Below are positions 1 through 10,401 of a stretch of 64,000 nucleotides of DNA, one piece after another (the stretch's first letter is position 1; each line of letters opens with the position of its first letter). The translations under genes were made by a program, and so were the position numbers. The stretch comes from Tieghemostelium lacteum (taxonomy: Eukaryota; Evosea; Eumycetozoa; Dictyosteliales; Raperosteliaceae): NCBI GenBank assembly GCA_001606155.1, contig LODT01000025.1, positions 310,001 to 374,000 of the forward strand. The letters run 5' to 3'. A model generated the notes under the pieces. That model had not been told where the DNA came from. It searched no databases and was given only the letters and a program-made list of their open reading frames with translations.

Positions 1-528
1 CCTTGGTTAGCTACTAATGTATGGTTGGTAATTTACATCTTTATTGAAGGTTGTCTCTTTGGTGTATTGGGTTACTTAATCTACAGAGAATACAAGAATG
101 TATCTTCCATCAGTGCTCATGGTAAATTACCAGAGGAAACTTATAAAAAAGTTAGAAAGATTATCAGACTTTCCATCTTTGCAATTATTTCTTCCATGTT
201 GGTAGCTCTATTCATTTGGGCTGGTACTTTCTGGAGACCAAGTTCAAACAAACAAATTGTAGCCTGGTTATTCATTCAAAGAGGCACTGGTTTCATTTGG
301 GTTGTATCATTGTTAGTATGTCTATCTGCTAATGATAGAGCTGATGGTGATTCTGCTAGTGGTAGTTCTCATAAATGGTCTTCAAAGATGAAGGATCTTG
401 CCTTCTCTAAAGGTTCCGATATGGAATATGTAGTTGAAGACGAAGAAACCAAAGGTGCCGACCAACAAGTTAAATCCTCAACTCAAACTATTGATGTATC
501 TGCTCAACAAGGTGCATCAAACCCATAA
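1..528 (+). CDS. C-terminal part of a multi-pass membrane protein
   Basis: The frame is open from the first base of the window, so the 5' part of this gene lies outside; the stop is at 526-528. At least three hydrophobic segments are visible: the first right at the window start, one around residues 59-80 after a basic KKVRKIIR stretch, and one around residues 93-112. They are followed by a hydrophilic, Ser/Asp/Glu-rich tail of about 60 residues ending QQGASNP, which is probably cytosolic. The spacing of the segments, with a basic loop before the penultimate helix, resembles the end of THH1/TOM1/TOM3-type or GPCR-like seven-helix proteins, but I see no diagnostic motif and do not assign a family. 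An integral membrane protein is well supported; its function is unknown. Confidence 0.75.
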   Translation, partial: PWLATNVWLVIYIFIEGCLFGVLGYLIYREYKNVSSISAHGKLPEETYKKVRKIIRLSIFAIISSMLVALFIWAGTFWRPSSNKQIVAWLFIQRGTGFIWVVSLLVCLSANDRADGDSASGSSHKWSSKMKDLAFSKGSDMEYVVEDEETKGADQQVKSSTQTIDVSAQQGASNP

Positions 529-1054
529 ATTAATATTTATATAATCAATAATAATAATAGTAATAGTAGTAATCATAATTTAATTCTTATCCTAACTGAA
601 AAATATCTAATTCTATCTAAAAATATAATTCCTTAAACGTGTAAAATAGTATCTAAAACATTTTAATAAATAAAACATTTGTAAAATACCTCAAAAACTC
701 CCAAATGATATTTTATTTGAATTTGACCATCAAGTTTACACTCAAAAAAAATATTAATATTTAAAACAAAATCTATTATTAAATCTACAAAAAAAAAACC
801 ATGCAATTATAATATATAGACATATAAAAATAATTATTATAATATCTATTACTTTCCATTATTTTTATTAAAAAGTGCAAAATGTTACAAATAAATCTCC
901 TTTTTTAATCTGTTTTTCATTTTTTATCTATCTTTGGTTGATTTCTCCCACTTTTAGTAATATTACAATTTGATTGGTTGAATTTATAAAAGAATGAATT
1001 AATAAAATTACTGTATAAAAATAAAACATAAAATTTTCAATTTGATATTCTATA
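529..1054. other. Intergenic, AT-rich; likely promoter of the small secreted gene
   Basis: No coding frame or RNA gene is seen here. TATA-like strings (tataaaag near 986, tataaaaat near 1014) lie 40-70 bases ahead of the next ATG. Confidence 0.4.
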
Positions 1055-1344
1055 ATGAATTTTAAAATTTTAGTTTTAATAGTTTTAGTTTTAGTATTTT
1101 CCAAAGTTTATACACAAAATTATGTGTGTTCAGAACTTAAATATCTCGAGGATGGAAGTGTTACTATCATAGGTAAATTTTAAAATATTTTTTAAATAAG
1201 ATATTATATTTATATATTTTGAATATAGATTGTCCTAAACAACCCGAGGATCCTAGATATTATCAAGGACCACCTAAAGATGAATATGCTGCATATCCAG
1301 ACTGTTGCCCAGTATATATTCTTCCACCAAGTTGGAAAAATTAA
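1055..1344 (+). CDS. Small secreted Cys-rich protein, SVWC-like
   Basis: Two exons, 1055-1172 and 1229-1344, are joined over a 56-base intron (GTAAAT...ATATAG) and give a 77-residue protein. Residues 1-20 form a clear signal peptide (MNFKILVLIVLVLVFSKVYT). The mature part is only about 57 residues with four cysteines: one near the start (NYVCSEL), one just after a DGSVTIID strand, and a CC pair in the string YPDCCPVYI. The DG..I.C...YP.CCP layout is reminiscent of single-domain von Willebrand factor C (SVWC) proteins, known mainly from arthropods, although those usually carry eight cysteines. The family link is inference and the secreted nature is well supported. The frame is continuous across the splice and the stop is followed by AT-rich DNA. 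The function is unknown; extracellular or defence-like roles would be speculation. Confidence 0.7.
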
Positions 1345-1444
1345 AATAAAGAAACTTTTTTTCATGATTGGATTTAAACTAATATTGGTAATTTTAATTA
1401 ATTTTTTAATTTTTTATTTTCAAATCACATAAATTTTGTAAAAT

Positions 1445-3964
1445 ATGAGTGCACCTAGACTTAGTGCTAGAGCATCTGTACTCGATTCAAAGAAAGGATC
1501 GAGTAGTAGTAGTTCAAGCGGACTTAAAACATCAAGCTCAATATCACCACCATTGAAATCTAGTTTAGGGTTGACGAAAGAACCAACTCTTAAAACATCA
1601 AGTGGATTGAGTAGTACGCCCCCTAGTTTATCCACTATTTCTAATATTGGTAGTGGATTAAAATCATCTAGTTCAATATCACCACCACCTACTATAATTA
1701 CAACATCAACATCACCACCATCACCACAATTAACTTCAAATAGATTTACAAAACAATCCTCCATAGGAAATTTAAATTCATTAACAACTACCTCATCTCC
1801 TACTCCAAATAGAAATTCTATAATGATAATGAAGACACCACAGTTATCTAGAGTTCAGGGTAGTGGTCATCAGAGAACTGGTAGTAGATCTGGTAGTGGT
1901 GGTGGTCATTCAAGATGGGGAAGTAATATACCATCTTATCAAGACTATGTAGATGAAGAACTTTTCTATTCTACACCTAATGAAGAAGATGACGAAGAAT
2001 TTGAACAGATTAGAAATCTTCTAAATTCAGAATACTCTGTAACTTCAGTACAACAAATTGGTAGACTACAAAATGAAGGCACAGTAGTAATGAGTTGGAA
2101 AGGTAAAGGAAAAGATAATGTAGTAGATGAACAATTTCAACAGGATAAGAAAGATCTATCTTTTATTAAAGATACTCTAAACAAAACAGACTCAATGTCA
2201 AAACAGATGATATATATCCTAGATTCTTTTAACTCTGGTTTGAGTAATTTAGAAAAAGATGTAGCACCCATCAATGCCTCTATGAAAGAGTGGTCAACAA
2301 TCTACAATAACATCAATGCCACTATGGAAACTATAAAATCAATTCTAGAGAAATTTGATATCACCAAACTTGAAACAAAAATTAGAGAAGGTGCTAAAGG
2401 TGATTATGAATCCTATATGTTTGCATTGGAACAAGTTGGTAAATCTATTGATTACCTACAAGAAAACACTGGTTATAAATCTGCTGATCGTACATTAGCA
2501 GCTCTAAAAGACCTTAAACAGCATGGTATAGGTGAATTAGAAAACAACTTTAAATCACTTTTAGTAAAGATTTCTAATATCATTGATCCAACAACTATAC
2601 CAAAACTACCTTCATCTGGAAAAAGATATCTTGCTATCATACCACCATCATCAGTCGAAGAAATTAGTAAATCCATTGAGTTGTTTTCTAAGCTCAATTA
2701 TCACGGTTTTCTAAAAGAATACAAAGACAAGAGATCTAAATTCATTCTCAATTCACTCCGTAAGATGGCTCCTGAAAAATTCTTAAAACAAATTTCAGAA
2801 ACTAAAAATTTGGCTTATGTTAAAGGTTCACACCCACTGATATCCTATACCTTTGAAACACTGAGACTCTATCAGATTGAATCTGATTTGGCAAAGGAGC
2901 TATTTGGTGACCAGTATCACGTCATTTTAGAAGAAGTTATAGATCATGGACATGAACTTCTCTTGGAAACCACAGAACCTATTACCAAATTTAAAAAGTC
3001 ACCAGGAGATAAGATATTCTCTATTTTCCCACTACTCGATCTCTTTGATAACTTTACCAAACTACTACCAGATTTTATCAATTCCATTTCAGTTCGTGAT
3101 GGTAAACATATAAATGAATTGAAGATTATCATTTCTAATCTGGAGGCAACCTGTACATCATTACTAGATTTCTCACTTGAAAGTGAATCCAAATACCAAA
3201 ACGCCGAAAACACAACTGTAGATGAAGTAACATCCAATACATTAAATTACTTTAAGAGATTAATAGAATATAAAAACAGTGTGGAATTTCTACTATCAAG
3301 TATCAATAATAATAATTATATATCTACAAATAACAATAATACAAATAATAATAATAACAATACAACTACTACAAATACATCAAATAAGAATAGATCAGAA
3401 TCATTATCAGTCAGTACTAACAATCAAAAACTTTATAATTTACAAAATGTAAAGACTTTTAATGATCTTTTTGAAAAGACATTGAAGAATCTACAAAAAT
3501 ATTTACAGGCTAGATATGACACTGACTATGCCAAAAGTTCCAATCCAATCAGAGGAACATTATTCTTGGTGAATAATTATAGATATATACTCACATCACT
3601 ATCTGCAAGTGGTAATCTCATTGATCCAACAACACCAATTTATCACGAATTTGAAGTCATGATGGACAATGAAGTAAAGAAATTCATTGCATTTTGGCAA
3701 GCCCTTATCGATCCTCTGAAATCCTCTTCAGGTCTAGATTCAAAAACTATTCAAAAAAGATTCACCACCTTCACCAAATCCTTTAGTGATTTGGCAAAAT
3801 TGAAATTTGAAGTGCCAGATAAAGAACTACAACAAAAACTGAAGAGTGATGTGAAATCTATAGTCTCTAGAACCTACGAACGTTTTAAAGAGTCAAACAA
3901 ATTACAATCCGAATCATCTGATGATATCAATAGAAAAATTGATAGAATTTTTGATACTCAATAA
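1445..3964 (+). CDS. exoc7: Exocyst complex subunit Exo70
   Basis: This single-exon gene encodes 839 residues. Residues 1-170 are low-complexity Ser/Thr/Pro-rich sequence, an extension relative to typical Exo70. From about residue 235 the sequence matches the N-terminal Exo70 helices (ILDSFNSGLSNLEKDVAPIN and the following NINATME), and helical Exo70 repeats continue to the C-terminus with an Asn/Thr-rich loop around 620-650. The C-terminal region (about 665-835) contains the FLVNNYRYIL motif and the late KFEVPDKELQ segment characteristic of Exo70/EXOC7. The family tethers secretory vesicles at the plasma membrane by binding PI(4,5)P2 and other exocyst subunits. The gene runs convergently toward the PIF1-like gene, with only 50 bases between the two stops. 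The identification is firm; the role of the disordered N-terminus is unknown. Confidence 0.93.
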   Translation: MSAPRLSARASVLDSKKGSSSSSSSGLKTSSSISPPLKSSLGLTKEPTLKTSSGLSSTPPSLSTISNIGSGLKSSSSISPPPTIITTSTSPPSPQLTSNRFTKQSSIGNLNSLTTTSSPTPNRNSIMIMKTPQLSRVQGSGHQRTGSRSGSGGGHSRWGSNIPSYQDYVDEELFYSTPNEEDDEEFEQIRNLLNSEYSVTSVQQIGRLQNEGTVVMSWKGKGKDNVVDEQFQQDKKDLSFIKDTLNKTDSMSKQMIYILDSFNSGLSNLEKDVAPINASMKEWSTIYNNINATMETIKSILEKFDITKLETKIREGAKGDYESYMFALEQVGKSIDYLQENTGYKSADRTLAALKDLKQHGIGELENNFKSLLVKISNIIDPTTIPKLPSSGKRYLAIIPPSSVEEISKSIELFSKLNYHGFLKEYKDKRSKFILNSLRKMAPEKFLKQISETKNLAYVKGSHPLISYTFETLRLYQIESDLAKELFGDQYHVILEEVIDHGHELLLETTEPITKFKKSPGDKIFSIFPLLDLFDNFTKLLPDFINSISVRDGKHINELKIIISNLEATCTSLLDFSLESESKYQNAENTTVDEVTSNTLNYFKRLIEYKNSVEFLLSSINNNNYISTNNNNTNNNNNNTTTTNTSNKNRSESLSVSTNNQKLYNLQNVKTFNDLFEKTLKNLQKYLQARYDTDYAKSSNPIRGTLFLVNNYRYILTSLSASGNLIDPTTPIYHEFEVMMDNEVKKFIAFWQALIDPLKSSSGLDSKTIQKRFTTFTKSFSDLAKLKFEVPDKELQQKLKSDVKSIVSRTYERFKESNKLQSESSDDINRKIDRIFDTQ

Positions 3965-4014
3965 AAAAAGTTGTACAACAACATCAAAATTGTATCTTTA
4001 AAAAAATAAATACA

Positions 4015-5871
4015 CTATCCACTGAGTTTATTTATCTTTTTATTAAATTGAATAACTTTAGAACTAGTTCTAATTGCAGTTCTTTTAAAATCTCTTAAAT
4101 ATAGACCAGAAAGGGAACGAACTCTAGAGAGAGCTACATATCCTTGTCCACAGGCAAAACTTTGTGATAGTTGGCATTCAACCTTATCTAATGTCATGCC
4201 TTGAGCACGATGTATAGTCAGAGCCCACGCCAGCTTCAGTGGTAATTGAACACGACTGGCTTTGTTTTCACTCCACACTCCCCATTCCATTGGTGGAATG
4301 GTAACTTTTTGTCCATCATTAAATAGAACTACTGGTGCCATAGGGTTATCTTGATAGAATTTTGCAAATCTCTTTTTTGCTCTTACTTTTACAAAATCAA
4401 CCACCACACCTCTAGAACCATTCACCAAAGTGTCATTTTTTTCTAGTTTTCTTAAGAGTACAACTTGAGCCCCAACTTTTAAAGTTAGTGATTTTGGAGC
4501 TGGACAATCATTGTCAAGGTTAACAATCATATCTTTATGTCCAGAATCAAAAGATTCATATACTTTAGGCTCACCAGTTAAAGCTCCTAAAGCAAGTGTA
4601 TTTTCATCGTCTACTGATTGATTGGTGGTATAGAGTTTTGTTGGAAGTACACCATTGCTAACGTCCAATGGTCTTGCACATTGTTGTAGAGATTTTACAA
4701 TTCCGTCATGAACCCTACCAACACGTATACTATTGAGAACATTGATAAATTCAATTTCCTTTTGTCTCATTACTGTTGTGAGTTCCAAACACATGTCAAT
4801 ACATGACTCCCATTGAGGACTCTCAAAAGTATAACTTCCCAAAACTGGAGGTAACTGGAAAAAGTCACCTACTAACACCAATTGGATACCACCAAAAGGT
4901 AACTGATTCCCACGAATAATCTTACCAATGGTATTTAGTTTTTCAAAAAGTTCAGAATCAATCATTGAAATCTCATCAATGACCAGTACTTTAACATCTC
5001 TCCATCTTTGTAAATATTTTTTCTTTTTGATGATATTAGCTGCGAGTTTCTCAGCTGTTGCTGTACCTAAATGTATGCCTGCAAATGAATGTAGTGTAGT
5101 TCCACCAATATTCACAGCTGCAATACCAGTTGCAGCAGTTACAAATACTGATTTTGGGAATTTTTCACGTAGTCTTGCAACTAGATGTTTCAAAACAAAA
5201 CTCTTTCCGGTACCAGCACTACCAGTAAAAAATACATTTTTACCTCCTTCCACAATTAAATTTACAATTTTCTCTTGTTCTGATGTTAATGGATGATCAT
5301 TATCCAATTCCTCTTGTTCTTTTGTTGTTGATTTTTTCTCTTTTTCTTTTTTCTGTACAGGTAAATTAATAGATTCTATAGGTGGTATAGGAGAGAGAAG
5401 TGTTGGTTGTTGTATACTTTCATTATCTACAGATTTAATTGTTTTTCCTTTAACTTTAATTTTTGGTGTAACCATATTATTTACATTATTATTATTCATA
5501 TTTATACTATTTAGTGTGCTATTATTCATTGTAATTTTTATTCTCTTTTTTGGTTTATTGTTTTCTATATTTGTTGATGTTGTTGTTGAATTGAAGCTAT
5601 TATTACTAAATGTAGAACTACCTCCATCTGATACCTCAACATCATAATCAAATGTTGTTGAAAAATGATCAATCTCATCACCATATTCATCATATGGATT
5701 GAACGAACTAAAATATCTTCTCCCTTCAAACAATGATGGTTTATAAAATATACTGTTATAACCGATAGGTTTATAAACACTTTGGTTATACTGAGATTTT
5801 ATTGCTGATGCATTATTGTTATTTAATATTTGTTTTTTAAAATGTGTTAGGATATATCTTGTGTTTAGCAT
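4015..5871 (-). CDS. pif1: PIF1-family ATP-dependent DNA helicase, probably mitochondrial
   Basis: One exon encodes 618 residues. The first 50 residues are basic and hydroxylated with no acidic residues at the start (MLNTRYILTHFKKQ), as expected of a mitochondrial presequence. A disordered Asn/Ser-rich linker follows to about residue 195. The superfamily 1B helicase core begins with LTSEQEKIV; Walker A is GSAGTGKS near residue 216 and Walker B is VIDEIS. Further motifs are the GDFFQLPPV segment, TTVMRQ, and the C-terminal LAWALTIHRAQGMTLDKVE and GYVALSRVRSL motifs of PIF1/RecD-like enzymes. The family unwinds 5'-to-3', resolves G-quadruplexes and acts on mitochondrial DNA and telomeres. Localisation is inferred only from the N-terminus, and a nuclear form from a downstream ATG is possible. 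Confidence 0.93.
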   Translation of the reverse strand: MLNTRYILTHFKKQILNNNNASAIKSQYNQSVYKPIGYNSIFYKPSLFEGRRYFSSFNPYDEYGDEIDHFSTTFDYDVEVSDGGSSTFSNNSFNSTTTSTNIENNKPKKRIKITMNNSTLNSINMNNNNVNNMVTPKIKVKGKTIKSVDNESIQQPTLLSPIPPIESINLPVQKKEKEKKSTTKEQEELDNDHPLTSEQEKIVNLIVEGGKNVFFTGSAGTGKSFVLKHLVARLREKFPKSVFVTAATGIAAVNIGGTTLHSFAGIHLGTATAEKLAANIIKKKKYLQRWRDVKVLVIDEISMIDSELFEKLNTIGKIIRGNQLPFGGIQLVLVGDFFQLPPVLGSYTFESPQWESCIDMCLELTTVMRQKEIEFINVLNSIRVGRVHDGIVKSLQQCARPLDVSNGVLPTKLYTTNQSVDDENTLALGALTGEPKVYESFDSGHKDMIVNLDNDCPAPKSLTLKVGAQVVLLRKLEKNDTLVNGSRGVVVDFVKVRAKKRFAKFYQDNPMAPVVLFNDGQKVTIPPMEWGVWSENKASRVQLPLKLAWALTIHRAQGMTLDKVECQLSQSFACGQGYVALSRVRSLSGLYLRDFKRTAIRTSSKVIQFNKKINKLSG

Positions 5872-5952
5872 GGGGTGATCGGAAAGGTAATAAAAAAAAA
5901 AAAATCTAATTTCTTGGAAATATAATGAGATAAATTAGTGTTAGAATTTTAT

Positions 5953-8900
5953 TTATCTAAAAAATGAGATAAATTCATTATCTATGGTTTTAAATTTATA
6001 AAAATTCATTGATGAAATATCATAAATTGGTGTAAATCCTTTGGTTGTTTTAAGAGTTAACAATTCAATGGAATGATTTGAATTTAAAGAATTGAAAAAC
6101 TGTTGGTATTGTGTGTCTTCAATAGTTTCTTTTAGCTCATGTATCACTATTGAAAATGATTTGATAAAACTATTTTGGTTGATGAATGTCATTAGATTAA
6201 AAATGTTTTGGAAATCATCAGTTTCGATAACCAATTTTCTAAGAGCAGTAGCAGTAGAGAGATATACATCCAATTTAGTAGCAGAAATAGCATCTTGAAG
6301 TTTAGTATTGAATCCCAAGACCAGTTTTCTTACATTAATATACACATTACTATCAAATTCTAATTTTATAGAATACATATTAGCAACATCACTATATACA
6401 CTTGTCCTAAAGAGTGGTGTCAATTCTTTATAAACATCTTTAAGTTTTTCATCTGATGGTTCAAATGGGAAACTACCACATAATGATAGTGAGAAATCAT
6501 CTCTATGTGACAACAAACTACCAACACACTTAATTGCATAACTATTATAAGGGTGAACTTTGTTATTCTGAAATAGTCTAACATTCCTCAACATTGGCAT
6601 ATCTTTAAATAATACTTCTTTGTATCCTACATCCATTCTTTTCATTGATACGATATTATCAATAATCGATTTCAATGGGAATATATCTCTGAAATTCAGT
6701 GCTTTACTTTCACTAGAACCTGGATAATTATTCCATGGTATATACACACTTCTAAATTCTTTTTTAAAATTCAGTGGTTTCAAAGGACTTTGAATAGTTG
6801 ACTCCACTATGACATCAAAATGAATCTTTTGTTCATTAAATTTCAACCGTAATGAATTTGGGTTGGTAGATAGTATAGAATAATCTTCATTGATGTTTAA
6901 TGGCCATTTTGTAAAATTATCGAGTCCCAATGGCACACAATAGCAATTGTTTACTATATGTTTTACCATTTTAAACCATTCCCATGACACTAGATATAAT
7001 CTCCACATGACTTTTTGGGAATCCTTCTTTTTCAATATAATCTCTATAATATTTTTATAGAGGTAATTGGGGATTGTCATATGGCTTGGACATTTTGGTA
7101 ATCTCTTGTTTAATACATTTCCTGCAATTTCATATCTGTCTGAGAATATATTGGATTTTGAAAAAACTTTTTCACCATACAAGTCAAAGAGTCTGGGAAT
7201 TAGTTTATTCTCAGTGTCCATAGGTATCAATTTATCGATATACTTTGATAAAGTGTCAAAACAAGTGCAGGTCTCCATCAAATCATATACAATTGTATTA
7301 TGATTTTTTGTTTTACTAGAGTGAATAAACTTTGAAAACAATAGATCAAATACAGCATAATCTGTTTTCTGTGACAGATTGGCAGATACCATAATTGAAC
7401 ATTTTACAAATTCCATTGGAAGGTTAGAATTCCCATTCATTTGTGAATTTAATGAAAATGTCTTTTTGGTTAGTTCCAATAGAATTTCAAGAGGATTCTG
7501 AACATAGACCAAAGCTTTTGATAGAACTTTTGAGAATATATTGGGGGGAAATTCTGAGAATTGTGAATGTCTAATACTTAATGCAACGAAACTATTTATA
7601 TAGTTTACGATTAGACTCGTTTTATTCTGTTGGAAATACTCTAATATTTCAGGTTCCAATTCACAAACGATAGCAATCTTATTGAAAAGTATCAAGTCTT
7701 GAGACCCTGAAAAATAGTCATGTTTTAGGGTTTCATTAAACAATGATTCTAAAACTCTTGATTCATATTTTTTGTTTTTGTATAGTAGTTCAAAGAGTAC
7801 CTTAATAAATTTACCAGATGGGATATTAAGTTGTGATGATAGTATAGAAGACTTGAATCGTTTGGCTATATACTCAATATCATTAATCATCAAATCACTA
7901 CTATAGCTAATGAGAAAATCACCTAGATTTTCATAACGATGATAGACATCCAATGATCTTTTTTCATTGTTAAACGAAGAATGTTCATTCATTGTTTTTA
8001 TATGAAGGTCAACCAAATATTTCATCAAAACATAGTATCTTGGTTTAGCTATTCTATTTGATTTTTGTAAAAATCTAATAGTTTCAACTAATATACCATA
8101 GGTTAAATGAAAATCAGTTAAAGTGGTACCAGGTGGCCTTGACCCTATACTTTGTAGACTTATGATTATATCTTCTTCATAGGTCTGCTTCAAATCAGGA
8201 TACTGTAATAACCAATTGAATAGTCTTAGATTATTGGTATTCAGTTGCGTAGATTCATTAAATTGGTTGATGGCAGTTTGTACAATGAACTCCATGTTAT
8301 CTTGTACTTGAACATGACAAATCTCGACCAACTTTGAAAATATATCATAATGTCCTAATGGATTATCATTTATATAGAATCCAATTAGATTTCTGAATGA
8401 TATATCATCTAATAGTTCAGATACTTGTTTGGAATATTGATGAAACTTTTCAATTATAAAATGAAGATTTTCATTTTTTAAAGTGGCGTTGATTAAAACT
8501 GATATAACAGTTTCATTCTTTATATCATTGTCCAATAGATCATAAAACCATATTACAAATTCATAACCAATCTTTCTATTGAAAGCTTCGTTACTCTTCA
8601 CAATATCTCTTAAATATCTTTTATAAATTAATGTCAATAATCATTTTCATTCCTTTGTAATCTATTTTACTTACTTTTTTAGAATATCTGAATTTTTGGA
8701 ATATAAATATATATTATTTATCTCAATTATTGAATGAAATATGGATAAGATATATAATGGTATTTTATCAGAATTCATATTCTCAACATCTTGAATAACC
8801 TGATAATAGGAATCATATAGTTTATCAACGGATTTACCCTCATGAGAACTTATCATTTGTAAAAGTGAATTTATAGTTTCTATTCTAACTAATTCTAGTG

Positions 8901-9270
8901 TATCTGATAATCCTTTTTCTACTATAGGTTGAATATATGACTTTCTAAATTGTATATGATCCTCGTTATCAACCACCAATTTCAATTTATTATAGAATAT
9001 ATTTATGCTTGATACCAATGCAATTCTTAGATTTTTATTTGGTGAATTTATCCAATCCATATATCTAATTATTATTAAAATATGAATGTTAATAAGCCAT
9101 GAGTTTCAATAAGGTAAAAAGAAATGGTTTGATTTCTACTTTATGTATTCTTTAGATTCATATAATGTTTCATAGTGATCTTCAAAATATTTTCCTAATA
9201 GAGATTTACATGTTTCCAAATCGATAATACTACCATCAATCAATGACGGTAGTTTATTCTTGATTTCCAT
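5953..9270 (-). CDS. Large dictyostelid protein, HEAT-like helices with F-box-like segment
   Basis: Three exons, 9270-9140, 9064-8675 and 8617-5953, give 1061 residues. Both introns (75 and 57 bases) keep the frame. The N-terminal third is alpha-helical and repetitive, resembling HEAT/armadillo repeats (SDTLELVRIETINSLLQMIS). Around residues 690-730 the motif IPNYLYKNIIEIILKKK followed by WRLYLVSWEWFKMV resembles the F-box-like segment that precedes FNIP or leucine-rich regions in many dictyostelid proteins, and the C-terminal part has short beta/leucine-rich stretches. No catalytic motif is seen. I do not recognise an orthologue; it looks like a member of a lineage-specific family. The 5' exon lies head-to-head with NAA50, and about 234 bases separate the two ATGs. 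Confidence 0.75.
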
Positions 9271-9504
9271 TGTTTTTTAGAGTTTTGGTAAAATGATCAA
9301 AATAAAAATCCAAAAAAAACTATTTATAAATATTCTTATATATTTCTGTACATCTTCTCAATGATATTTTTAATATTAATAATCAGATAATTAATAATTT
9401 AATTAGTATCTATCATTTAAATCCATCAAGTTGATTTTACTTTTTAAAACTTTTTTTTTTTTTATTTTTGATCAAAAGCATAAATTGTTTTGTTCATTGC
9501 ATCT

Positions 9505-10079
9505 ATGGTTCAACAAAATATAGAATTGGGAGATTTGACAGATAAAAATATAGGTCAATTGAAACTGTTGAATTCAACAACATTGGCCGTTACCTATGAT
9601 GACAAATTCTATCAAAAACTTTTAGGAAATGGTTTCATCACCAAATTAGCATATTTTAATGATATATTAGTAGGAGCTGTTTCTTGTAGAATAGATCCAC
9701 CAACTCAAGAACTACCACATTCATCATTGTATATTATGACATTTGGTGTATTAGCACCATACAGAAATTTAGGAATAGGTAATTATTTTAGAGTCCAATG
9801 CTCACACTGATTTCTCACCTCAATTGGATAAATAGAATGTTATATTCACTATCATAACACTATTATAAACAAATAGGCAAAAAACTATTAGAATTTGTTG
9901 AATCATTATGTTTAGAAAAAAATTATCAAAAAATATCATTACATGTTCAAGTTGGTTCCGAAGCCATTGACTTTTATAAAAAATATAATTTCATTATTGA
10001 ATCAACTGTAAATAACTATTACAGACATATCGAACCACCTCATTGCTATATAATGGCAAAATCTATCAAAAAACAATAA
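9505..10079 (+). CDS. naa50: N-alpha-acetyltransferase 50 (NatE catalytic subunit)
   Basis: Two exons, 9505-9778 and 9877-10079, encode 158 residues, close to the usual ~165. The protein begins MVQQNIELGDLTDKNIGQLK and follows human NAA50 almost block for block: the substrate-side VTYDDKFY, LAYFNDILVGAV, LYIMTFGVLAPYR, the acetyl-CoA loop RNLGIG (R-x-x-G-x-G) that is completed across the splice, LHVQ, AIDFYKKYNF and NYYRHIEPPHCY. The family acetylates the N-terminus of Met-starting nascent chains and supports sister chromatid cohesion. The 98-base intron falls inside the CoA-binding loop codon GGC. ATG 9505 is chosen because it puts the conserved IELGD near residue 6, as in relatives. Confidence 0.95.
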
Positions 10080-10401
10080 AACTAGTAACATATTATCAAA
10101 AACTCTATACGGCATAAAAAGTTTGAAAAAAAGCGGGTTGTTGCACGGGTATCATAATCAATGAATACAGAGGAAACTATAAAAAGAAGTATAATGAATT
10201 TATTATTTATAATACAATTGTTCTATTTATTTTAAAAATGTTTTGAAAAGGTGCGGGATGAAGTGGGGGGTAGTAATCATTTATATTCTTTTAATTATAG
10301 TTTTAGAAATAAAAGTTGAATGGTTGTATTCGTGTAGTGGTGAGTGGTGTGGTGTGAGATGTTTAAAAATGAAGATGGAGAGGATTTAAATAAGAATTTT
10401 T
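10080..10401. other. Convergent intergenic region with G-rich patches
   Basis: This lies between the 3' ends of NAA50 and the EF-hand gene. I see no gene. G/T-rich strings occur (tggggggtag near 10270, gtggtgagtggtgtggtgtg near 10340), unusual against the AT-rich background. Confidence 0.4.

Noticed and set aside
1420-1764. Minus-strand open frame opposite the start of Exo70
   Set aside because: It is an antisense shadow of the Ser/Pro-rich coding repeats; its acidic Asp/Val/Gly composition mirrors those codons and it has no start context.
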